Assembly (NCBI RefSeq): GCF_007678255.1
Contig: NZ_VEED01000015.1
Span: 77,122-141,121 of the forward strand
DNA length: 64,000 bases
Reading direction: 5' to 3'
From: Bacillus sp. X1(2014)
Lineage (GTDB): Bacteria; Bacillota; Bacilli; Bacillales_B; DSM-18226
Of this stretch, positions 1 through 8,285 are shown piece by piece. The notes under the pieces are model-generated. The model ran no database searches. It saw only the letters and a list, made by a program, of their open reading frames with translations, and had not been told where the DNA came from. Both the position numbers and the translations under genes were made by a program. Numbering within the stretch: position 1 is the stretch's first letter; every line of letters starts with the position of its first letter.

Positions 1-1230
1 CATTAACTCGATTGGCTTTTTCACGATAAGTTTACCTAGTCGTGTACCAAAACCCTCTTTATAATTTTGAGGGGGTAGCGTTTTTCCTTTCCTTCGGGCC
101 CGTTCTTCTTGCAATGACCTAGTTTGCGGCAAGAACGGATAGAAGGAGGCTCTGCCAATAATACTTAAGAGTGCCGGTATTAACGTTAGACTGGCCGCCA
201 TCATTATTAGAATAGAAAGGCTAAAAGGAATGGCGAATCGATGGATTGCACCATATTTGGATAGTAATAACACAAGCAACGAGAAAACAACTGTTAGCCC
301 GCTCATAGCGATAGCACCAGACGCACTTTTTAGCGAGAGTTTCATAGCGGTAAGCTTATCATTTTCTTCAAGTAAGTTACTTCTAAATCGTGAAATGAGA
401 AATAAACAATAATCAGTTCCCGCACCGAAAAGAAGTACCGTCATAATCGAAAGGGCTTGAGAGTCCAGTTCAACCCAGCCCGCCTTTGCCATTCCACCGA
501 GGATGGGACTTATGACACCATAGGCAATCCCAACTCCTAATAATGGGATCAAGGCTAAAATGGGAGAACGATAAATTAGTAGTAATAAAACGAGAACAAT
601 GGCAACCGTTCCAAATAGTAAGGAAAGGTCTCCTTGACTAAATAAAGCTGTTGCATCAGTTGAAACACCTGCAGGTCCAGTAATTCGTAATAGTAATCGA
701 TCCATATCCCCCATTTTTGCTTTATTTGGATTCTCAGGAAAGATAGAAGCAGCTTTTTCTTTGAATGTTAATATGCCATCCGCAATTTCCTCCTTGTCTG
801 CATCCTTTTTAAAGGTAACAGGTAAAATTAAGGTTGTACCATCCTCTGAAAGCTGCTGTTTAAGTACTGGGAGTGGGAATTGATAAAAAGGTACAATTGA
901 ATCCTGTGAATCTACTGGATTTTTGTCTAATTCCTTAGAATACTTTTGAATAAGTGAAAGATCAACTTCCGTAATTCCAGTTGATTTATACCAGGTTAAA
1001 AGGGCCGGAGTACCTGAAGTTGTCGGGAATTCTTTCTCTGCAACAATTTTCGCTTGTTGTGAAGGTGTGGTTGATTCTAGATTTTTTGCCATTTCATTCT
1101 TTTGGGAATTTGCTTGTGGCAACGTGGTATTTAAAACGGCTGCTAGAATCAGCCATGTAATAAGAACGATCCATCTGCCTTTCTTTCCACTTACTGCATC
1201 CCCATACTTCCTAAACCATTGTTTTTCCAA
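1..1230 (-). CDS. MMPL-family (YdfJ-like) membrane transporter, 3' part outside window
   Basis: Only the first 410 codons are present; the gene runs off the left edge. It reads on the minus strand from a TTG at 1230 (MEKQWFRKYGDAVSG) with AGGAG eight bases upstream. One membrane segment near residues 20-36 is followed by a large soluble domain to about residue 195, then a cluster of membrane segments (for example GVISPILGGM, TVLLFGAGTDYCLFLISRF). GTDYCLFLISRF matches the conserved RND/MMPL TM4 GxDY..F motif. MMPL proteins export lipids or drugs using the proton gradient. It lies directly downstream of a TetR gene on the same strand with an operator between them, so it is probably the regulated efflux pump. 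The substrate cannot be inferred. Confidence 0.85.
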   Translation of the reverse strand, partial: MEKQWFRKYGDAVSGKKGRWIVLITWLILAAVLNTTLPQANSQKNEMAKNLESTTPSQQAKIVAEKEFPTTSGTPALLTWYKSTGITEVDLSLIQKYSKELDKNPVDSQDSIVPFYQFPLPVLKQQLSEDGTTLILPVTFKKDADKEEIADGILTFKEKAASIFPENPNKAKMGDMDRLLLRITGPAGVSTDATALFSQGDLSLLFGTVAIVLVLLLLIYRSPILALIPLLGVGIAYGVISPILGGMAKAGWVELDSQALSIMTVLLFGAGTDYCLFLISRFRSNLLEENDKLTAMKLSLKSASGAIAMSGLTVVFSLLVLLLSKYGAIHRFAIPFSLSILIMMAASLTLIPALLSIIGRASFYPFLPQTRSLQEERARRKGKTLPPQNYKEGFGTRLGKLIVKKPIELM

Positions 1231-1253
1231 GTTGTTCACTCCTATCTTCTTTC

Positions 1254-1269
1254 CTTATCGTTTGATAAG
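1254..1269. promoter_or_regulatory. Probable TetR operator upstream of MMPL gene
   Basis: Inverted repeat CTTATC-GTTT-GATAAG between the tetR stop and the MMPL start. It matches the second copy at 1952-1967 in both arms and in the 4-base spacer length. Its position suggests the MMPL gene has its own repressed promoter in addition to readthrough from tetR. Confidence 0.7.
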
Positions 1270-1290
1270 CCTTGGGTAAAAAAAATTAAA

Positions 1291-1923
1291 TTACGCTTTA
1301 ATTCCATTAATAAAAATTTCAACCATTAATTTGGCTTTTTCCTCGGCCTTTAATTGCCGTTCCTCTGTAGAGAGTCTGGTAGTATTTTCTAGCTCAAGAA
1401 TGGATTTAATAATGTTTAATATCAAAAAGGCTAATTCAGTGGTAGTTGTATTCATCAATGCAGGCTTTTTAATTTCTCCTGTTGAAACCCCATCATTTAT
1501 CATTTTCTCAAAAGGTGTTAAAAAGGCCTTGGCCCAAGATTGATAGAGGTGCTGTTGTTCAGTTGGATGCAGTTCATGTGAAATGTCGTGAAACATTTGT
1601 GCCAGATCCATTTCAAAATGCTCCGTCATATAGAGTGCAATTTGAGTAAGCCTTTCTTGAAAGGTAGTGAACTGAGATAAGATTGCATTTAAGTCAAGTT
1701 CTGTTTGGTGAAGGGTTTGCTTCATCACTTCGACATAAAGTGTTTGCTTGTTCTTAAAATGATGATAAATAGCCGGCTGTGTCACACCACAAATTTGAGC
1801 AATTTGTCTTGTAGATACGGCGCGATAACCTAGCTCCATGAACAAGCTCCTTGCAGTATGAATAATCAATTGGTACGTTTCCTTAGGATCTATTGCTTTC
1901 GCTTGTATGTTCATCTTGTTCAT
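1291..1923 (-). CDS. TetR/AcrR family transcriptional regulator
   Basis: A 210-residue protein with a typical TetR N-terminal helix-turn-helix at about residues 35-65 (STRQIAQICGVTQPAIYHHF, then KNKQTLYVEV) and a variable ligand-binding C-terminal domain. The ATG at 1923 has AAAGGA eight to ten bases upstream. Identical-arm palindromes lie in its own promoter (1952-1967) and just before the downstream MMPL gene (1254-1269), pointing to autorepression and control of the pump. The ligand is unknown. Confidence 0.9.
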   Translation of the reverse strand: MNKMNIQAKAIDPKETYQLIIHTARSLFMELGYRAVSTRQIAQICGVTQPAIYHHFKNKQTLYVEVMKQTLHQTELDLNAILSQFTTFQERLTQIALYMTEHFEMDLAQMFHDISHELHPTEQQHLYQSWAKAFLTPFEKMINDGVSTGEIKKPALMNTTTTELAFLILNIIKSILELENTTRLSTEERQLKAEEKAKLMVEIFINGIKA

Positions 1924-1951
1924 ATAATATTGGTCCTTTCATAATGATTCC

Positions 1952-1967
1952 CTTATCAGTTGATAAG
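1952..1967. promoter_or_regulatory. Probable TetR autoregulatory operator
   Basis: Palindrome CTTATCA-GT-TGATAAG about 30 bases upstream of the tetR start. It is the second instance of the CTTATC-N4-GATAAG motif at this locus, consistent with TetR autorepression. Confidence 0.7.
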
Positions 1968-2081
1968 TAAAATATAACGAAACTGGAGAAAGAAGTAAAG
2001 GGGCAAAAAAGAAGAATCCCGAAGGATGATTGGAATTATTCCTATTTCACATACTAATATTGAAAATTAAATGAGGGATAG

Positions 2082-2894
2082 GTGTTGGTATTGAATAGAA
2101 TTCTTACAATAATCACTGCAACATTTTTTATTATTTCTTTAACCAATTTTCGCGCGCATGCAGAAACAATGGCTAGTTTGTCTGAACAAAATACGATGTC
2201 GGTGCTTTGGTTTCAAAAATCTGGGGAAGCGAAGGGATTATATTATCAAGGCTATAACATTGGAAAAATGAGATTGGACGAGATCTTGAGTAAAAGAAGG
2301 GGCAGGAATGCCATGATACCAGCAATAGTCCTTGATATCGATGAGACCATTGTAAATAACAGTCCGCACCAAGCATGGTATGTTTTGGCTGGAAGAAAGA
2401 TTCCTTTTAATTGGAATGAATGGTTTAAGCGGACTGAAGCAAAACCACTACCGGGTGCCATTGAATTTTTGAAGTATGCAAAATCGTTAGGGGTGGAGAT
2501 TTTTTACATTTCCAACCGCTATGAATCACAAAAAGATGCTACTATTAAGAATTTGCAAAGTGTGGGTGCGCCACAAGCAGATGTTGAGCATGTATTATTA
2601 ATTCAACCCGGTGAAGTTGGTAAAGAAACACGCCGCCATCAGGTGGCGAAAACACATGAAATTCTTCTATTATTCGGTGATAACCTCGGGGACTTTAGTG
2701 AATTTGATAAATTATCTGTAACAAAAAGAGATCAGACGGTTGATAAGTATAGGGACGAATTCGGTAAAAAACTAATACTTTTTCCAAACCCGATGTATGG
2801 GGATTGGGAAGGGGCCATTTATAACTATAACTACAAGCTAACAGATGAAGAAAAAATCAAACTTAGAAGAAAATTATTAGAAACGTATCGCTAG
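2082..2894 (+). CDS. Secreted HAD-superfamily acid phosphatase (class B / e(P4)-like)
   Basis: A 270-residue protein. HAD motif I is VLDIDETIV (about residues 86-94), motif II includes FYISNR (about 142-147), and GDNLGDF near residue 205 supplies the acidic metal-binding motif. This is the arrangement of the e(P4)/5'-nucleotidase and subfamily IIIB acid phosphatases, which remove phosphate from nucleotides outside the membrane. Family members are usually lipoproteins, but this one has a plain Sec signal peptide ending AHA-E and no lipobox cysteine, so a soluble secreted or wall-trapped enzyme is likely. The start is uncertain: GTG at 2082 or TTG at 2091, both behind GAGGGATAGG. It is monocistronic, ending in a terminator. 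Confidence 0.85.
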   Translation: MLVLNRILTIITATFFIISLTNFRAHAETMASLSEQNTMSVLWFQKSGEAKGLYYQGYNIGKMRLDEILSKRRGRNAMIPAIVLDIDETIVNNSPHQAWYVLAGRKIPFNWNEWFKRTEAKPLPGAIEFLKYAKSLGVEIFYISNRYESQKDATIKNLQSVGAPQADVEHVLLIQPGEVGKETRRHQVAKTHEILLLFGDNLGDFSEFDKLSVTKRDQTVDKYRDEFGKKLILFPNPMYGDWEGAIYNYNYKLTDEEKIKLRRKLLETYR

Positions 2895-2899
2895 CACTG

Positions 2900-2923
2900 A
2901 AAAGACGCCAAAAGGCGTCTTTT
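2900..2923 (+). terminator. Intrinsic terminator after HAD phosphatase
   Basis: Hairpin AAAAGACGCC / GGCGTCTTTT with an AAAA loop, beginning six bases after the stop codon. Confidence 0.85.
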
Positions 2924-2964
2924 GTTGTACAAGTAACAAATGATATAAAAACTAAAAGTGGAGA

Positions 2965-3330
2965 TTAACTCCTAACATTTTTAAGGATATTAATTGCAAA
3001 GACAATGATCCCTAAGACCATCAAGGTACCACCAGTAGCTACAGCGGGAGCAGCACTTTCTGTCCCAGATACTAAAAAGGCGAGTCCTATCATCATAATG
3101 GGTAGGGAAATATTATGAAGCCAAAAGTGAACCTTTGCGAGTGTTGTTTCTGCTGCACCAGGAAAACCAACATAGATGAGTCCAGCAACAGCCATAGTCA
3201 GCCAACCTAATAAGTTGATATGGGCATGAACAGGGGTGAAGTCAAAACTTTCCGTCATAGACATATACATACCCATGCAAACCCCAATGACAAAATACAC
3301 CACAGAAATTTTAATCAACCTTATTGCCAT
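2965..3330 (-). CDS. Small four-helix membrane protein resembling haem-copper oxidase (CcoN/NorB) fragments
   Basis: A 121-residue hydrophobic protein with four predicted membrane helices. The segment around residues 33-45 (FTPVHAHINLLGWLTMA) contains an HAHINLLGW motif like that in cbb3-oxidase or nitric-oxide-reductase subunit I relatives and in NnrS-type proteins. At this size it cannot be a complete oxidase, so it may be a haem-binding stand-alone module. The ATG at 3330 is preceded by AGGAGGCT. It is transcribed divergently from the flanking regions and has no partner subunits nearby. The family assignment rests on the motif alone. Confidence 0.55.
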   Translation of the reverse strand: MAIRLIKISVVYFVIGVCMGMYMSMTESFDFTPVHAHINLLGWLTMAVAGLIYVGFPGAAETTLAKVHFWLHNISLPIMMIGLAFLVSGTESAAPAVATGGTLMVLGIIVFAINILKNVRS

Positions 3331-3440
3331 TTTTCAGCCTCCTTTTTTACCTTAGATGTCATGACTACAGTAGTAAATATGTAGGACTTTTCTAAAAAAG
3401 AACTTTGATTTTAAAAGGACAAAATAAGATTTTTTCATAG

Positions 3441-3470
3441 AAAAAAGCTGCCATCATCGGCAGCTTTTTT
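3441..3470 (-). terminator. Intrinsic terminator of DUF445 gene
   Basis: Symmetrical hairpin AAAAAAGCTGCC / GGCAGCTTTTTT with an ATCATC loop, placed ten bases beyond the stop of the minus-strand gene ending at 3480. Confidence 0.85.
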
Positions 3471-3479
3471 GGAGGTAAA

Positions 3480-4739
3480 TTAAAAGAGCGCTTTAATACC
3501 AACTAAGATAAGTCCTATTAAGAATCCACATACAGCTCCATTCACCCGGATCCATTGCAGGTCTTTTCCGACGTTGGTTTCAACCATTTTAATAAGTGTT
3601 TTATCATCCAGTTTTTCTAAATTTTCTTTGACAAGAATGCCTATTTTCGAATGATTTTTATCAACAAAACTAGAGATATGGTTCTTAATCCAAGCTTCAA
3701 TCGCATGAATTTTTTCTGGATCTGATTTGATCCCATCTAAGCCCTTTTTAACAATTGGCAGGAGATAGTCATCATAAAAGTTAGGTTTATCAATAAAATC
3801 ATAAGCCTTTTGCTCGATCTGACTTAATAATTCAATAATTTGTTCTTGCAAATTCCATCTATCAACTAATTGTGTTTTAAGATTGTTAAGTTCATCGTAG
3901 ACCTTCTGATCATTTTTTAACGATTGCAGTTTATGATCAATATGAATCAGTAATGTTTGGCGATTTTGATTTAGTGGGTCCTGGAAGCTAGCTACCCCTT
4001 TTAAAATAAGGCCTTGCATCATACTTCCTAATTTCTCCTCGTTAACCAAATTACTAAATGATTTTAAGGCGAATTGCATAAAACCATCAGCTTTGATATT
4101 TTCGACCGCATCGACCGCCAATCCGCCGAGTTTATGCTTGGTACTTTCCTTTCGTGCCCATTCATCAACCTCTTTAAGCAAGTAATCAAGAGCTTTTTTA
4201 TCATATTTTCTGATCTTAAATTGGTCTATCAGCAAAGGAAGAAAATTCTTACTATCGATATCTTGGATTCGAGCTTTTATTTCTTCTTCTAATAGTGGAG
4301 CGAATCTTGTTATATCAAAGATTTTTAGCAAATGTTTAGCGATCGTGATGAAATTCTTTTGAACTGCTGGAGAAGGTAATTCATTGTCGATGATGTCAAA
4401 TATTTTATCAGTAAAATGAATGGTATCAATTTTTCTGCGGATACTCTCTTTGGTAAGCCAATCATTTTCTAACATGGAAATGATTCCAGCGATAATTCTA
4501 TGCCGATTTTTTGGCAGCAGGGCTGTATGTGGTATAGGAATACCTAGTGGATGCCGGAATAATGCTGTTACGGCAAACCAATCGGCTAGTCCCCCTACTA
4601 GACCCGCTTCAAATCCCCCCTGTAGGATAATCCCCCAGATTGAATCTTTTATTGGAATCGTGGCTAGAAAGCCTATCCCCATCACAGCAAGAAAAATGGT
4701 TGCCAAATGCTGTGTTTTTTTATTCTTACTTTTTACCAT
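3480..4739 (-). CDS. DUF445 (YjiN-type) membrane-anchored protein
   Basis: A 419-residue protein with hydrophobic helices at the N terminus (about residues 12-45) and the extreme C terminus (about 398-418), separated by a long charged helical region. The motif GGLADWFAVTALFRHPLGIPIPHTALLP (about residues 46-73) is the DUF445 signature, and the C-terminal GKDLQWIRVNGAVCGFLIG also fits. Length matches YjiN-type proteins (about 420 residues) better than B. subtilis YheB (about 377). The biochemical function is unknown. The gene stands alone with its own terminator. Confidence 0.8.
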   Translation of the reverse strand: MVKSKNKKTQHLATIFLAVMGIGFLATIPIKDSIWGIILQGGFEAGLVGGLADWFAVTALFRHPLGIPIPHTALLPKNRHRIIAGIISMLENDWLTKESIRRKIDTIHFTDKIFDIIDNELPSPAVQKNFITIAKHLLKIFDITRFAPLLEEEIKARIQDIDSKNFLPLLIDQFKIRKYDKKALDYLLKEVDEWARKESTKHKLGGLAVDAVENIKADGFMQFALKSFSNLVNEEKLGSMMQGLILKGVASFQDPLNQNRQTLLIHIDHKLQSLKNDQKVYDELNNLKTQLVDRWNLQEQIIELLSQIEQKAYDFIDKPNFYDDYLLPIVKKGLDGIKSDPEKIHAIEAWIKNHISSFVDKNHSKIGILVKENLEKLDDKTLIKMVETNVGKDLQWIRVNGAVCGFLIGLILVGIKALF

Positions 4740-4994
4740 CTTTGAAACCCCTCATTTTTGAGAAATATTATTGCCTATTGCTATTATCTCAATTTTAGTT
4801 AAAAAAAAGCAAAAAAAAATACTTATATTTGGATTATTTACTAAATCCTATATAAAAGATAAATACTTAGGGAATAGGTTATAAAAAAAATTCAGAAAAA
4901 ATTAACCCTTTGGAGCTCTAAATACTTTTTTAATATAATAAAATATTGTAAAATGAACAAGGTTTCAAAAATAGTAGATTAGGGAGAAATGGAA

Positions 4995-5525
4995 ATGAAA
5001 AAGCTCTTGTTATTTGTGACTGCGATTACGATGGCTATTGGTCTAACTGCTTGCTCAAGCAATGATGAAGCAAAGACAGACAAGAAGGAAACATCGGAAG
5101 AAACTGCATCTAAAGTGGATGTTAAAAAGGAATTAGTCAGATTTTATATGGATCTTGGTAATAAAATTAACGCAAAAGATGCTGATTTAAATGCTTATGT
5201 TGCAAAAGCAACTAAGGAAGATGCTACACCTGAGGAATTACCAACTGCTGAAGATCGAGCTAAAGCAAGTGAATCGGCAGCATCAGTTGCGGCCGAATTA
5301 AATACTTATCAAGTTCCTGCATCATTAAAAGATAAAAAAGCTGATCTTGATGCGGCGATTAAGGATTTTGCGGCTTCTTACCAAGCTAAAGCAGATGAAT
5401 TAAAAAAGGAAACCCCTAATTTTGATGCAGCTACTGCAACCTTCACACAGGGTGAAGAAAAACTTGGTAAAGTATATGAAAGTGAAAAATTACTTCCACC
5501 AAGCGTTGATAAGCAAGTAAATTAA
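4995..5525 (+). CDS. Putative lipoprotein, alanine/lysine-rich helical
   Basis: A 176-residue protein with a lipoprotein signal peptide: MKKLLLF, a hydrophobic core, and a lipobox LTAC with the lipidated cysteine at residue 20. The mature part is very rich in Ala, Lys, Glu and Asp and predicted mostly alpha-helical. I recognise no enzyme motif. The ATG at 4995 is preferred over the one at 4989 because AGGGAG lies eight bases upstream of it. It ends in a strong terminator, so it is monocistronic. The role is unknown; a cell-surface helical protein is all that can be supported. Confidence 0.8.
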   Translation: MKKLLLFVTAITMAIGLTACSSNDEAKTDKKETSEETASKVDVKKELVRFYMDLGNKINAKDADLNAYVAKATKEDATPEELPTAEDRAKASESAASVAAELNTYQVPASLKDKKADLDAAIKDFAASYQAKADELKKETPNFDAATATFTQGEEKLGKVYESEKLLPPSVDKQVN

Positions 5526-5548
5526 AATCCAATTCATAACTATCAATT

Positions 5549-5582
5549 AAAAACAAGCCAGATAACATGCTGGCTTGTTTTT
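5549..5582 (+). terminator. Intrinsic terminator after lipoprotein gene
   Basis: Hairpin AAAAACAAGCCAG / CTGGCTTGTTTTT with an eight-base loop. Confidence 0.85.
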
Positions 5583-5600
5583 TATCGTCTTCATATTTAA

Positions 5601-5912
5601 TTAATTTACCGCTAAGCTTGGGAGTTCATGATATGTGACCATAATTTCATCTAGATGATTATCCATAGTTAATGATGTTTCCGTATCTTCAAAGAACCAA
5701 ACATCATTGTCTTCAACAAAGAAGGTAATCCCATTAATTTCTTTAGAATATCCAACATGAACAGGGGATTCAACTGAAAAAGCAAGACTATAACCTTTAT
5801 GCTTTATCCCAAAACCAGCGTATTGAGGAAACATCCGAATGCAAAATGGTTTGTTAAATTCGAATTCATTTGTGAACCATTTGGCAGCTCTTTCATCGAT
5901 AGATATGAACAT
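5601..5912 (-). CDS. HesB/YneR-like small protein
   Basis: A 103-residue protein starting MFISIDERAAKWFTNEF and containing FCIRMFPQYAGFGIKHKGYSL-like strands, which resemble the HesB-like fold of B. subtilis YneR. The family is related to A-type iron-sulfur scaffold proteins, but the three conserved cysteines of real scaffolds are absent here (a single Cys, in FCIRMF), so Fe-S delivery should not be assumed. It lies alone between the lipoprotein terminator and the CGCGG gene region, on the opposite strand. Confidence 0.65.
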   Translation of the reverse strand: MFISIDERAAKWFTNEFEFNKPFCIRMFPQYAGFGIKHKGYSLAFSVESPVHVGYSKEINGITFFVEDNDVWFFEDTETSLTMDNHLDEIMVTYHELPSLAVN

Positions 5913-6042
5913 CTAAATGCACCAGCCTTTTCCTATTAGGTATTGATTCATAAAGGAAGAAATGGATGTCATGTTTAAAGATAAAAAAAGCCTGTTTCCA
6001 TTTCCCTATATTGAAAGATTATATCTTTTATATAGTTTTGCA

Positions 6043-6058
6043 TGTGATTTTATTCACG
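6043..6058. promoter_or_regulatory. Candidate Crp/Fnr-type box, distal
   Basis: TGTGA-TTTTAT-TCACG: one mismatch from the TGTGA-N6-TCACA palindrome recognised by Fnr in bacilli. It lies about 150 bases upstream of the CGCGG-motif gene and 80 bases from a second similar box. Called by eye against the known consensus. Confidence 0.5.
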
Positions 6059-6122
6059 GTCTGGTCCTAAGATAGTATGATTTTTAAAAATGTTCATTTA
6101 TATTTCTTAAAACGTTCACTTG

Positions 6123-6138
6123 TGTGCAATGAATCACA
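6123..6138. promoter_or_regulatory. Candidate Crp/Fnr-type box, proximal
   Basis: TGTGC-AATGAA-TCACA: one mismatch from TGTGA-N6-TCACA. A possible -10 (TAATAA at 6161-6166) would place transcription start near 6172-6173, so the box centre falls close to -41.5, the usual spacing for Fnr-activated promoters. The geometry is inferred, not measured. Confidence 0.5.
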
Positions 6139-6196
6139 ACTTTTTTTACAAAAAAGGTTTTAATAACTAATAAATAATACTTTTATGGAGGAATCT

Positions 6197-6454
6197 ATGG
6201 ATAAAGATTGGACGAAAGGTTTAGAACACGATGAATACGAACATGATATTGACCTGATCATAACTGATGCACTTCAAGCGGTAGAAGAAACGGAAAAGGG
6301 GTGCTATGTAAACCTAGTGACCTCGGCCGTGTTTGGGGATCCTGTTGTTTATTTACAGCCGTTATTAGAGGAGTTGTACGACAATAGAGTAAAGATTAAA
6401 TACATTGATCAATGTGGATGTGGGGGATATGTACTAAGGGTTTGGAAAATATAA
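6197..6454 (+). CDS. Small CGCGG-motif protein, possible rSAM-modified RiPP precursor
   Basis: An 85-residue acidic protein starting MDKDWTKGLEHDEYEHD and ending in YIDQCGCGGYVLRVWKI. The ATG at 6197 has GGAGG five bases upstream; the in-frame ATG at 6185 overlaps that site and is unlikely. Residues before the C-terminal Cys-Gly-Cys-Gly-Gly cluster look like a folded domain (YVNLVTSAVFGDPVVYLQPLLEEL). I recall a protein family described as CGCGG-type radical-SAM-modified peptides that ends in this way; I cannot verify the match. No radical SAM gene occurs in this window. Two Fnr-like boxes upstream suggest oxygen-responsive expression. Alternative: a small metal-binding protein using the two cysteines. 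Confidence 0.7.
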   Translation: MDKDWTKGLEHDEYEHDIDLIITDALQAVEETEKGCYVNLVTSAVFGDPVVYLQPLLEELYDNRVKIKYIDQCGCGGYVLRVWKI

Positions 6455-6552
6455 GTCAGTGTTTACTTCCGATCGAGTGTTGCTGATATTGTAACATATA
6501 TATAGTGAAAATAATGATAAGATAGGAGCAAGAACGAAGGAGGGGTCTTCCA

Positions 6553-6849
6553 ATGGTACAAGAAATCGATAAGCTCACAGATAATGTTAATGACATAAAA
6601 AGTTTATTCCGTACCTTAAATGAAACATTAGAAAGTATTGAAAAACGATTATCCCGGCTTGAGAAAATGGATAGCATTGAGCACCGAGTAGAAGTAAATC
6701 AAATTGACCTTTCTGATATAAAGGAATCGCTTCAACGGATAGAAGAGACACACAGTAGCGAAATACATCATATTAACCGCCGTCTTGATTCTCATTTAGT
6801 GAAAATTGCCAAAATAGAAGAGGAAATGATTATAATTAAATCACGATAA
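6553..6849 (+). CDS. Small coiled-coil protein, unknown function
   Basis: A 98-residue highly charged protein with heptad-like hydrophobic spacing over nearly its whole length (for example IKSLFRTLNETLESIEKRLSRLEK), predicted to form a long coiled coil. No signal peptide, cysteine or catalytic motif. AAGGAGGGG lies about seven bases before the ATG, so it is a well-translated gene. It could share readthrough with the CGCGG-motif gene 98 bases upstream, but no functional link can be shown. Confidence 0.7.
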   Translation: MVQEIDKLTDNVNDIKSLFRTLNETLESIEKRLSRLEKMDSIEHRVEVNQIDLSDIKESLQRIEETHSSEIHHINRRLDSHLVKIAKIEEEMIIIKSR

Positions 6850-6883
6850 TCATTTTATTAAGTGAGCTAATGGATCAGAAAAA

Positions 6884-6915
6884 AACCAGACGGGTCAGTT
6901 CAAATCCGTCTGGTT
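6884..6915 (-). terminator. Intrinsic terminator of CNNM gene (6925-8277)
   Basis: Hairpin AACCAGACGG / CCGTCTGGTT; on the minus strand the stem is followed by a T run. Confidence 0.8.
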
Positions 6916-6924
6916 AGGAATGTT

Positions 6925-8277
6925 TTAAGAAAGCACTTCTGAGTTGGATATTGAAACTTGTTGACTAACATTCTCGTCATTATTGGCGTTTTTCGTGACC
7001 TCAATATAACGAATATGATGCTCTTCCATATCAAGAATTTTAAAGGAATAGGTTTCATGAAGAAGGATATCTCCTTCTTTTGCTTCGTAATTTTCGGTTA
7101 GAATCCAACCTCCAATTGTATCCACATCTTCATCGTCAATTTCTACTCCCAGAAGATCATTGACCTCACTAACTAAAACCTTTGAGTCAATAATATAATG
7201 GTTTTCTTTAATTTTTCGTATCTCTGGAATTTCGTCCATATCGAATTCGTCACGAATTTCCCCAACAATCTCTTCAAGGATATCTTCTACTGTTACAAGT
7301 CCCGAAGTACCACCATATTCGTCCATTAATATTGCCATGTGAACGCGGTCTTTTTGCATTTTTACTAATAGGTCATGGATTGGAATCGTCTCTATTACTC
7401 TAATAATTGGTCGAGTATAGTTTTCTAGAGTCCGTTCAGCTAGTTTTTCATTGCCAATTAAATCTGTCATTACTTCTTTTATATTGATAAGTCCAATTAT
7501 ATGATCCTTATCCCCATCGATGATGGGATATCGTGTGAATTTCTCTTCACGTAATACCTGAAGAAATGTCTCTAATGTATCTTCTTTTGATAAGGACACG
7601 ATTTCTGTTCTTGGAACCATAACTTCTTTGGCAATACGGTTATCAAATTCAAAAATTTTATTTACATACTTAAACTCAGATTGGTTAATTTCACCACTTT
7701 TATAGCTTTCAGAAAGGATAATTCGAAGTTCTTCCTCTGTATGAGCAATTTCATTTTCAGATACCGGCTTAAGACCGAAAAATTTAGTCGTAATTCGTGC
7801 AGAGCCATTAAGCAACCAAATTACGGGGTACATTACCTTGTAAAATAGAACAAGCGGACGTGATACCACCAAAGTAATCCATTCCGCCTTCTGAATTGCC
7901 AATGTTTTAGGAGCAAGTTCACCAATTACTACGTGTAAAAAGGTAATTGCTGCAAATGCAAAGCCAACAGATAATACTTGGTTAAAGCTTTCTGGAATAT
8001 TCAGTCTTTCGAATATTGGATGCAGAATCTTTTCAAAAGTTGATTCACCTAGCCAACCTAAACCAAGGGCAGTGATGGTTATTCCCAACTGACAGGCTGA
8101 AAGGTACTCATCCAGATTAGAAATCACTCTTTTAGAAGTTACAGCACTCGAATTTCCTTCTTCAATTAACTGATCAATTCTTGAGCTCCTAATTCGGATA
8201 ATAGCAAATTCTGAAGCAACAAAAAAGGCAGTTAACGCAATTAAAATGGCTATAATAACCAAGTTAAATATGTCCAA
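6925..8277 (-). CDS. CNNM/CorC-family membrane protein (YhdP/MpfA-type) with CBS pair
   Basis: A 450-residue protein. Residues about 1-190 form the DUF21/CNNM membrane domain (LSACQLGITITALGLGWLGE, then ELAPKTLAIQKAEW); two CBS domains follow (about 205-330, including EVMVPRTEIV and MDEYGGTSGLVTVEDILEEIVG), and the end is a CorC/HlyC transporter-associated domain. Relatives such as B. subtilis MpfA (YhdP) export Mg2+; others were labelled hemolysins. The TTG at 8277 is the start, with AAGG sequestered in an upstream hairpin. It is a tandem paralogue of the gene at 8571-9899 and has its own promoter. Confidence 0.85.
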   Translation of the reverse strand: MDIFNLVIIAILIALTAFFVASEFAIIRIRSSRIDQLIEEGNSSAVTSKRVISNLDEYLSACQLGITITALGLGWLGESTFEKILHPIFERLNIPESFNQVLSVGFAFAAITFLHVVIGELAPKTLAIQKAEWITLVVSRPLVLFYKVMYPVIWLLNGSARITTKFFGLKPVSENEIAHTEEELRIILSESYKSGEINQSEFKYVNKIFEFDNRIAKEVMVPRTEIVSLSKEDTLETFLQVLREEKFTRYPIIDGDKDHIIGLINIKEVMTDLIGNEKLAERTLENYTRPIIRVIETIPIHDLLVKMQKDRVHMAILMDEYGGTSGLVTVEDILEEIVGEIRDEFDMDEIPEIRKIKENHYIIDSKVLVSEVNDLLGVEIDDEDVDTIGGWILTENYEAKEGDILLHETYSFKILDMEEHHIRYIEVTKNANNDENVSQQVSISNSEVLS

Positions 8278-8285
8278 ATAAGTTC

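Noticed and set aside
5601..5912. Iron-sulfur scaffold protein
   Set aside because: The HesB-like fold is plausible but the three scaffold cysteines are absent.
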